Positions 1-8,700 of a DNA stretch of 64,000 nucleotides are shown one piece after another; position 1 is the stretch's first letter; every line of letters starts with the position of its first letter. This stretch comes from Tilletia caries (Eukaryota; Basidiomycota; Exobasidiomycetes; Tilletiales; Tilletiaceae). The notes below the pieces were generated by a model. That model worked only from the letters and a program-made list of their open reading frames with translations, had not been told where the DNA came from and did no database searches. The position numbers and the translations under genes are program-made. Location of the stretch: NCBI GenBank assembly GCA_032718865.1, contig JALUTQ010000030.1, positions 930,001 through 994,000 on the forward strand, in the 5' to 3' direction.

Positions 1-1407
1 GCTGGGATCCGGATCGCAGACCGTGTGCATCGCTCTGCCGGCTGGCTCGCCGTGTACCAAGGGTGACCAATGCGGCTCAGGTGTGTGCGACTCGGCCAGC
101 TCGAAGTGCGCGGTCGTCGGGGGCGGGATCGAAGTGCTATTGGAATCAAGATTGCAGTACCAGCGGATGCCAGACGAGCAACTGCAAGTGCGCACCGGCA
201 TCCACTACGACGATGGCTGAGTCTTCTACCTCTTCGACCACGAGCACGTCGATGAGCACCATCACAAGTATGACGGAGTCAAGTTCGACAACGAGCAGCA
301 GTGCGGATACAAGCGTGTCATCTGCAACCACCACCACCACGGCTGACACTCCGAGCGCTACATCTACGTCCACCTCGACCACCACCACTTCTTCTCCTAC
401 GTCGAGCGGTACATCTTCGAGCACCACCACATCTTCCTCGCCCACAAGCACGTCGACTTCGACCACAACGGCTTCAAGCACTTCGACTTCCACTTCGATC
501 CACTACGTCAAAGCCTGCGACCACTTCGATGGCCACGTCCAGCACAACTACGTCTACTTCGACGCCCACTGCGGCTTCTACCACAACGGCATCAAGCACT
601 TCGTCGAAGCCGTCTAGCACCAGTGCGAGCTCGTCATCGTCGACATCGAGCAAGTCAAGTACGACGACTGCGAGCAGCAGTGCGACGTTGAATGTCTTCG
701 TCCACGTCTTCGTCCGCATCTTCGTCCAGCTCGACGGGGAAAAGTAGCACCAGCACCACCGGTGCTCCGACAACGAAATCCAGCACGACTTCAAGTACCC
801 TCTCAGCCACGTCAAGCACTTCGAAGTCGACGAGCACGTCCAAGTCAACCAGCACGACTTCGACGGCCACTTCTCGGTCGAGCACGACGACCAAGCCTAG
901 TGCGACTTTGACTAGTACTACCACGTCCAAATTGGTGTCTACGAGCAAGAGTATCACTACTACATTGTCGAGCACCTCCAAGTCGACTAATACACCGGTC
1001 ACGAGCAGCAAGCCCGCCAGCACGACCACTTCTTCCACCACCTCAAGCAAGTCGACGCTCGACGAGGCACCGCTCCTGTCTCGTCTACCACGAACCGAGC
1101 GACGATGACGACTAGCAAGTCGAGCACACTCACCTCTAGCCCCACATCTACGACGAAGACGACGACGACCAGCACAAAGACAACGACGACAGCAGCACCC
1201 CTTCCCCTCGGCGCGCTCTGCTCGACAAACATCTCCTGCCAGTCGGGGCTATACTGCCGTGCCAAGCTGAACCCGGACGGCACGCGGGCGTCGCAGGCGT
1301 ATTGCGACGTGAAGAAGGCGAGTGGGGTGAGTTGCTATCAGAATTTGGGCTGTGTGAGTGGGACTTGTCTTATTGCGAAGGGGGACATGAAGGGGGTGTG
1401 CAAGTGA
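1..1407 (+). pseudogene. Ser/Thr-rich cysteine-capped cell-wall/secreted-type protein, 5' partial, frame broken
   Basis: The window opens inside a coding stretch that encodes a small cysteine-rich motif (C-x5-C-x4-C type, CTKGDQCGSGVCDSASSKC), a second one (KCYWNQDCSTSGCQTSNCKC), then about 280 codons of almost pure Ser/Thr. It ends with a cysteine-rich tail (CSTNISCQSGLYC ... CLIAKGDMKGVC) and a TGA at 1405-1407. Such Ser/Thr stalks with small Cys modules are typical of heavily O-glycosylated fungal wall or secreted proteins; no family is recognised. The reading frame changes at about 120 (a G5 run), 500, 690 and 1060-1090, always keeping the Ser/Thr composition. The gene is therefore either decayed or carries indel errors in low-complexity sequence. 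The start lies outside the window. Confidence 0.55.
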
Positions 1408-1454
1408 ATTACACCGCCAACCTTTTTAAATGGTCTAGGGAGGGTGGCGAGCCT

Positions 1455-1558
1455 GAGAGGGTCTGAAGACTGTCAGGGAGCGGTGTCTGAAGTCTCCTAG
1501 ACCCCTTTTTCAAAAGGGTTTCTATAGTATTTTGCGAAAATTATCTTCAGACCCTCTC
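1455..1558. repeat. Short inverted-repeat element (MITE-like)
   Basis: GAGAGGGTCTGAAGA at 1455-1469 is repeated exactly in reverse complement at 1544-1558, enclosing about 75 bp that includes a second CCCCTTTTT/CAAAAGGG hairpin. No target-site duplication was recognised, so its status as a mobile element is a guess. Confidence 0.4.
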
Positions 1559-1811
1559 CAAGAGGGTCATGAGAGTGTCCTGCACATGGGAAGGTCCTCA
1601 AAGCTTCCAAGGCGGAGGATCGTGGGACTCTCCTAAGCAAATGAGGATCCTAATATGGTCCAGATGAAGACCCACAGGGACCACTCAATTCTAAGAAGCC
1701 CCAGAACGGCGCGATTCACCTGCTGCCGCGTCGTGGAGATGTTGAGTGTGTTGTGGGTAGTGCAGTACATATTGTCGCAGTGGGAGTTACAGCATTGTGA
1801 GAAAGTCACGA

Positions 1812-1866
1812 TAGCGCAGTGGTTAGAGGGTCTGATGCGAGAATGGAAGGTCTCGTGTTCGATCCC
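1812..1866 (+). pseudogene. tRNA-like sequence with A and B boxes (tRNA pseudogene or SINE head)
   Basis: TAGCGCAGTGGTTAGAG (1812-1828) fits the pol III A box. GTTCGATCC (1857-1865) fits the B box. The distance between T8 and G53 equivalents is exactly 45 nt, as in a real class I tRNA. The 27-31/39-43 stem is mostly pairable, but position 33 is G rather than T and the 7-bp acceptor stem (GTCACGA against TCCAGTC) does not pair. It is therefore not a working tRNA. An A/T-rich stretch follows, as in tRNA-derived SINEs. Confidence 0.45.
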
Positions 1867-2058
1867 CGATCCAGTCAAGAAATATTTATTTAAACAATTT
1901 TTGTCACGTATGACCACCTCCCAGGATATTTCGGGTCAGGGGGTCTCAGTCGCGGGCAGGAGTGGCTACATGGAGGGTCCATCTGTGAGACCCTCTCACG
2001 ACATTTATGTGAAGGGTCCCCAGGCCCTTACGATAGGTCGGCGGTGTACATATAGATA

Positions 2059-2169
2059 CTTGGGCCCAATGGTGGTGGAACGTTGTTCCCCAGTTTTGCT
2101 GCACGAAAAAGCCCTCTCTGTCGAGAGGGCCTGCAAGCTCAATGAAAATTGCTAGCTCAATGAAAAATC
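2059..2169 (+). repeat. Left terminal inverted repeat of the pogo-type element
   Basis: 111 bp, identical in reverse complement to 3994-4104. Confidence 0.95.
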
Positions 2170-2241
2170 GCGTCGCGTCGCTACCTTCTCCATGATGCTC
2201 TCATCTTTCCTCTGCAATACACTCAGATTATTTTTGATCCG

Positions 2242-3981
2242 ATGCCGCTCAGCTACGCGGAACTGGAAGAGAAGGTGCTGACCGCGCTCGAGGAGGCGCA
2301 GGCGGAGCCGCGCGGCAAGCCAAACATCACAACAATCGCCAAAAAGCATGGAGTCGATGCACAGCGTCTGCGTCGCCGTTTCCACGGCAAAGAGAGCAAA
2401 TCCACGCGCCCGCCCACAAACCGCAAGCTGACCGACGCGCAAGAAGAGGCCATCTTGACCTGGATTGCCGTCCTGGACAAGCTCGAGCTATCCGCTCGAC
2501 CTGCGCTGATCCGCGCGTCAGCCAATCAGCTGCTCTTCGAGGCGCACACATCTTCAAGCACGCGAGCGCCAACCGTTGGCGACAAATGGGTGACCAATTT
2601 TTCTTGCCAGGCATCCCGAACTCGCCCTCGTTAAGCAAAAATCCCAGGAGCTGCTGCGGATGAGCCACGATCGCGCTACGTGCGCGCAGTTCTTTCAGAA
2701 GCTCAAGGACGTCGTCGCCAAGCACGGAATTGTCGCAGAAGACATCTGGAACATGGATGAAATCGGATTTCGGATTGGCATTGGGGGGTCACAGTGGATT
2801 GTCACGCTCTGCCACTCGCATGAGGCACGCGTCGCCAGCAGCACCAGTCGCGAGTCGGTGACTTGCATCGAGGCCGTGAGCGTTGGCGGTAATCACATAT
2901 CTCCGATGGTCATTGTCGCCGGCAGCCAGCACTCAGAGGCCTGGGCCAAAAACGACTTGCCCAGCGACACTCTCATTGGCGTCTCAGACTCGGGCTATTC
3001 GGACGATATCCTGGCGCTCCAGTGGATCAAGCATTTTGCAGCAGCAAGTGAGAAGCTTGTTCGCGGCAAGATGCGGTTGTTAATCTTCGACGGACACGGC
3101 TCCCATTGCACGCGCGAATTTTTGCAGGTGTGCACGACCAACAACATTATCCCGTTCACGCTCCCGCCACATTCCTCTCATTTTTCTCCAACCTCTAGAT
3201 GTTTCTGTCCTTTTCGGCGTACAAGCACTGGCACAAGGAAGCGGTCGATGCCGCTACGAGGACAGGCTGCAGCGATTTCAACAAGACGGAATTTTTAGCA
3301 GCACTCAACTCCATTCGCCGCAAGACGCTCAAGCCCAACACCATCAAGGCCGGCTTTCGCAAGACCGGAATCCATCCATTCTGCCCCGCGGTTGTGCTCG
3401 ACACTTTCACCGAGGAGGAAGAGCCTCTTGTTGTCCCGTCTTCGCCGCCCACCACATCTCTCGAGGCTCCGACCACTCCCCGCACAATCCGATCGCTCAA
3501 GCGCACGGCGTCGACACTGGAGGAGCTCACGGAGCAGCTCTCACCTTCGGTGCATCGTCAAGTACAAGTCTTTGTCCGTGGTTCATTGGTGCAAGCCCAG
3601 GCCGGAAACTTGGCGGTCACTGCCCTCGCTCAGAACACGGCTGCTCAGCAAGAACGCGACAAGCGCAAGGAGCGTCAGCGAAAAGTCACACAATCTGGAG
3701 GTGTACTCAGTATCGGTCTAGCACGGGCCATCTGCGAGGACAAGCTTGTTGAGGAGGAACGTCGTGCAGCTCGACGAGAATGGATGCTGGAGAAGAAGGA
3801 CATTCGAAAGCGCCTGACGGATGGATGGAACAAAGTCCACGCGCAGCTGCGACGAGTAGTCAAAAAGCAACGAGTAGCAAATGAGGCGGTGCCAGATGAG
3901 GAATCAGACGTCGACCACGATCAGGAGGCTTTTTTGGACGACGATCTGCTCTTTGAGGATGTCTTTGGCCCAAGAGAGTAG
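2242..3981 (+). pseudogene. pogo/jerky-type DDD transposase, three apparent +1 frameshifts
   Basis: The ATG at 2242 opens a Psq/CENP-B type N-terminus (ITTIAKKHGVDAQRLRRRF, then LTDAQEEAILTWI and a second HTH). It is followed by the DDE_1 superfamily core: MDEIGF (first Asp, codon 2755), IFDGHGSH (second Asp), a PPHSSH segment, and LQPLDVSVF with the third Asp, as usual for pogo-like DDD enzymes. A basic/acidic tail ends at TAG 3979-3981. The frame shifts at the T5 run 2598-2602, the T5 run 3181-3185 and a C doublet near 3209. One surplus base in each place would account for the breaks. About 580 codons once aligned, normal for the family. As written no full-length protein can be made. Confidence 0.85.
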
Positions 3982-3993
3982 ACCCATGCAATA

Positions 3994-4104
3994 GATTTTT
4001 CATTGAGCTAGCAATTTTCATTGAGCTTGCAGGCCCTCTCGACAGAGAGGGCTTTTTCGTGCAGCAAAACTGGGGAACAACGTTCCACCACCATTGGGCC
4101 CAAG
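3994..4104 (-). repeat. Right terminal inverted repeat of the pogo-type element
   Basis: 111 bp, the exact reverse complement of 2059-2169; the TA at 4105-4106 completes the target duplication. Confidence 0.95.
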
Positions 4105-4303
4105 TATGTCATTGGAAAGGGATTATGTATTGCACGTCACTGGTCACCGAAATGGACGAGGATCCGGTGGAATTTTGCCTTCACCGCCGCTGAGGGCCGA
4201 ATTGAATCCTTCTTGTACGGCGTGCGCTGCTCACCGCTCTCGATGCTGCGGCCAAGGCGACCGAAGTGAGTGCAGAGTCAGTGAGTGAAGGGCGAGCGGT
4301 AGT

Positions 4304-4326
4304 GATCGATCGATCGATCGATCGAT
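4304..4326. repeat. GATC tandem microsatellite
   Basis: Uninterrupted run of the self-complementary tetranucleotide GATC, about five and a half copies, upstream of the wc-1 leader. Confidence 0.9.
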
Positions 4327-4395
4327 GAGACGAGGTTGTGGAGGGTCAGGCGGTCAGGGTTCATACTTCATAATTGATTTGGTGGGTTTAAGATG

Positions 4396-5793
4396 TGTGG
4401 GGCACTGGAGCAGTGTTAGAGTCTGCAAGTGGGGTCCCTGCGTCTGAGCCAGGGTCCTGCGTCCGGCGGCGTTTGCATTTCGGCGGTGTGTGCGTGCGTG
4501 CCGACGTGGTGCCGGGTGCCCGCTCGCAGTCAGCTCACCTTGTTGGTGAAGGGCTCAAGGACGAGGTGCTGAGTGCTGAGTGCTGAGTACCAAGCAGCAA
4601 GCAAGCAGCAAGCAAGCAAGAACTCTTCAAGGTTGCCGATATCGCTCGACCGCTTCTCTCTCTCGCACACGCTCAACAAAGCACAGCGTAGCATCAACCA
4701 AGGTGAGCAGCATCCGGGCCCCGGGGTCGGCGGTCGGCGGTCGGCTGTGGCGGGCTGGAGGTGCGGACGACAGAGGCGCTTTGCTTATCATCTCCTTCTC
4801 TTCTCTTCTCTTCACTTCTCTTCACTTTACAGACGAAGGACACTCCTTCACTCTCCACCCGCGTCTCTCTGCAGCCGATACTCGCTCTGCAACCCCAACA
4901 AGCCAAGTGAACTCGCCACCACACACATCCGCACGTCAACCTCGCAAAACACGGATCTGAAGACGAATCGAAGAAGAGACTGAATTACTATTCGCAGCCG
5001 ATATCGCTCTGCAACGCATTCACTCTCTCTCTCTCTCTCTCTCTCTCTGTCTTCTCCGGATCTCCCTACGGCACTCCCTCCCTTCGCGCCTCTCTGCGCA
5101 ACTTTCCACGACTTTCCTTCCTTTACCTCTTCACACAGGAGCTCCCATCCAACCGCGAATCAACATCGGAACAGTATAGTAGATCATCAACCATTTACTC
5201 GCCCGCTCTTTCACCAGAAAGACCTTCCGTAAGTTCGATCGCCATTCGCATTCGCATTCGCAGTTGCAATCCGATAGATTGGCACTGAACTCTCATCCCT
5301 TTTCTTTCTTACCACACCAGGATTCGCTAAGGTCGCACTTCCTACCCTCCTCTTCCTTCCCACCCGGCTGCGTTGCTCAGCCTTACATCCACAGACCTCT
5401 CTCCCCTGTCGATCCTCACAACACCGAGTTTGTGAACCAACAACACCCACGAAGTCCGTATCCGATCCTACCACCCTCACCCTCATCACCCACGTCGCCG
5501 CTTGCGACTCCTCATCTTTGATCTCGACCAACGCCACTACTCTGCCACCGGTCTCGCTCTTTAACAAAACTTCGATCGACGCAGGCTTGACTTCGGTACC
5601 CCCACTCTCCCCTTCGACAACCCTTGTCGAACGCTCTTTCAGCAACAACACTAGCGTCGTCTCTCGTCGACCCTCACTACACTCACGAACACCCTCGGCT
5701 GCCTCTGTCTTTTTGGCCGCCCAGTCGTTCTACAGTAACAACAACAACAACAACAACCAGGACAAAGCGGAAGAAAATTGCGACTCGAACACG
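4396..5793 (+). promoter_or_regulatory. ATG-free promoter/leader region of wc-1 with two candidate 5'UTR introns
   Basis: No ATG was found on the + strand between the one at about 4393 and position 5794, which is unusual for nearly 1.4 kb and fits a long transcribed leader. Two good introns can be drawn: 4703-4832 (GTGAGC...TTTACAG) and 5229-5320 (GTAAGT...CACACCAG). A CT microsatellite lies at about 5023-5048 and pyrimidine-rich tracts surround it. The transcription start was not identified. The frame immediately upstream of 5794 is open from about 5436 but has no ATG. Confidence 0.55.
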
Positions 5794-8700
5794 ATGTCGC
5801 CCACTTTTGACTTTAACGCTTTTATCAACTCGGCCAGTCCCCCCATGTCCCCCGCTGCTCAACTTCTGCACGCTCAGAATGGAGTAGTAGGAGTAGGAGT
5901 AGGAACAGGAGGAGTCGGTGCTGGCCCCGTTATCAGCATCGTCCATGCTCAAACACCTAGCTTCGACCATGCACAGGGGGCAAACGGTGCCGATGGTGAC
6001 CATGACGGGCCCACCAAGGAGGCTGGAAGCCTTCTGCCTGCCTGGGCCACGGTCTCCGAAATGACTGCTGCGACTGCGGGTCCCAGTGCTCAGCGGTCCC
6101 AGGTGGGACCTCAACAGGTAATCATCCGACCCAGTGGTGCCGGTCGCCAGACCTCGATCGACGCTATGCTCTTCACAAATGAGACCGAACCGATGCTGCC
6201 CACCGGTCAACAGGAACAACAACAGCAGCAGCAGCAGCAGCAACGGGAAGGCGCTGCCGCTACCACTTTCTATCACGGTTCTTCTGCAGGCATCAGTGAT
6301 ATCGACATGATCCAGGCACTCGGCATGGGCCCTCACCATGCCAACGGCCAGATGGACATGTCGTCCCAGCAGCACTGGACCAACATTCTCCAACAGCAGC
6401 AACAGCAGCTTGGGCCCGGGCCCGGTCCTGGTCCCGCTCAGGTTCAGGTTGGAGTTCAGGGGTTCGCCGGCCCACCGCCGATGACGGCCCCTTTGCCTCA
6501 ACATCAGCATGAGTCGCATCCGTCGATGCATCCGATGCCGCAGCATTTCCAGCAACAGCAACAACAACAAGCGCAGCAACCGCAACAGCAGATGCCCTAC
6601 CCGGGCTCGATCCCTTCGTACTACTCAAGCGGAGCGATCGGGATGGCACCTACACCCCGACCAGTGGAAGCCTATCCTGTCGTTGTTGAACAGCAGCCAG
6701 CACAGCAAGTCGAGGTGCTGAACGAAGCTCAGCTCCAGGCCAGACGGGCCTACCGTGCGCAAATCGCCGAGCACCATTCCAAATTCTTGCACCACCCGGG
6801 CCCGGATCCCGAGACGAACGCGGAGGGGGAGCAGCGGGAGAGTAAGAAGCAGAGGATCTCGTCGGTTTCCTCCTCAGTTGCTGCAGTTGCTGCTGCTCCG
6901 GCTCCGGGTCCTCGGTCGCCGACGATGTCGTCGAGTAGGAATCGAGGGAAGGGCAGGAAGGGCGGCGGTGGGAGTAGTACTACTAGCAAGTTCTCGGTTA
7001 GCAAGGTGCTGCCTTCGGGTAAGACGACTTCTTCCGGCTTTCACAACAACCACTCGCAGAATGGCTCGTCTTCCAATGCGGCGGTGGCTGCTGCTGCTGC
7101 GGCTGCGGCTGCAGAGGCGGCTGAGACCGCTGCTGCTCGGGAGAGTGTGGCTGCGCGGGTGATGAGTTGGGCTGCGGGCACGGGTGGGCCTGCTGATGGC
7201 TCGGGCGGATCGGGGGAGGAGTCTACGACGACATCCTCCAAAAAGAAGGCCGGCCCTGCTGTTTCTGGGAACGGCGATAGTAGTGCTGGTCCTGCGACGG
7301 CTACCGCTAATGCTGCCGCAGGCCCAGCTCCTAAGAAGCAGAGGAGCCACTCGAACGGGGGCACTCGCGGTGTGGGTGCCAGTGGGGGTGTGCACAGGCT
7401 GAGTCTGCAGGAACGTCGTCGATTGAGTCGACTTGCTTCGGAAGCGACTGGTTCGGACTCCGGCGGGTCGGGTGGGTCGAACTCGAACTCGAACTCGAAC
7501 CCGGCGAAGGACGGCAATGGCAAGGGGAACGGGAGCGGTACTACTAGTCGGAGTGGGAGTTTTCCGTCCCAGAGTCAGAGTGAGGCCAGTGGAAAGGGGG
7601 TCACGACGACGAAGGAGTTGCCGGAGGGTGGGGTTGTGGCTGGTGGTCCGTCTGCGGCTGACGCTACTGCTGCTGCTGCGGCAGCGGCGGGCGGAGGAGA
7701 CCAGTCAGTACCCGCCAAAGGTCGTCTGATGCCCGAACGGACGAAACGGGCGTTGGCGGCGGGTCAGGCTGCTGCGAACGCCGCAGCGGAACAAGACTCG
7801 CATTCGTCCAACTACAACGGTTCCAAATCCAAGTCGCCCTCCTCGGGCGATGAAGGGAGCAAGTCGGTGGCGAGCGCTACTGGCTCTTCGGCCCGGGCTG
7901 TGCGGGAGAGTTCGGGTGAAGGTGCGGCGACGGATACGGATCCGGTCTTCCATGGGCCCTATCACGAGATTGCGCTCACGGCCAATGGGAAAGATGGGCC
8001 GAAGCATGTCCGGAACTCGTACTCGTCCTCCGGCTTCGACATACTCGGCGCCCTGACGAAAGTGGCGGCGAGGAAGAACCCGCGGATCCAGTTGGGTCCC
8101 ATCGATCTCTCGTGTGCTTTTACGGTCTCGGATGCGCTCAAGCCTGATCAGCCGTTGATCTATGTGTCGGACACGTTTACCAGGCTGACGGGATACCAGC
8201 CTGCGGACGTGTTGGGGAAGAACTGTCGGTTCTTGCAGGCTCCCGATGGGAGTATGGTCAAAGGTGCCGAGCGACTCAACACGGACGGCCGTGCGGTTGC
8301 ACACATGAAGAAGCACATGGACCGGACGCGGGAATGTCAGGCGAGTCTGATCAACTACAAGAAGAACGGGAAGGCGTTTATCAACCTGGTCACGATTGTT
8401 CCCATCCCCTGGGGCGACTCGAACGTGATCCAGTACTTTGTCGGCTTTCAGGTCGACTTGGTCGAGCAGCCTGGTGCGATCTTGGAGAAGGATGCGAATG
8501 GGCAGTATGTGGTGAATTATACTACTGCGGGCGGGGCTCCTCGGCGGAGTGTGATCCCTGCCCCGCTTGCGCCCGTCGTTCCGGACCCGATTAAGGAGGC
8601 CCTGGAGGAGAAGGCCCGGCAGGTGAACGGGGCGCACAAGCTCGCTGAGATCGTGACGAACGGCCAGTCGGATGTGCGTCCCTGGGCCCGGCTGCTGCTG

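Larger units (their letters stand above)
1408..2058. other. Intergenic stretch with small repeats
   Basis: No gene is seen. It contains the 15-bp inverted repeat pair at 1455-1558, a tRNA-like segment at 1812-1866, and several copies of an AGAGGGTCT / AGACCCTCT motif (for example near 1457, 1550, 1827 and 1992), which suggests decayed small repeats. Confidence 0.5.
2059..4104 (+). mobile_element. pogo/Tc1-type DNA transposon with TA target duplication
   Basis: The element is 2046 bp, starts CTTGGGCCCAATGG, ends with the exact reverse complement, and is flanked by TA on both sides (2057-2058 and 4105-4106), the target duplication of the Tc1/mariner/pogo superfamily. The terminal inverted repeats are 111 bp and identical. 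Each repeat contains an 8-bp-armed hairpin (GCCCTCTC/GAGAGGGC) and two copies of AGCTCAATGAAAA, possibly transposase binding sites. The single gene inside encodes a CENP-B/jerky-like DDE transposase. Confidence 0.93.

Noticed and set aside
146..1050. Val/Glu-rich minus-strand frames
   Set aside because: Reverse complement of Ser/Thr codons of the wall-type protein.
5518..5793. Extension of wc-1 to a TTG codon at 5518
   Set aside because: Nuclear fungal genes normally start at ATG; the first in-frame ATG is 5794. The open stretch is noted but not counted as coding.
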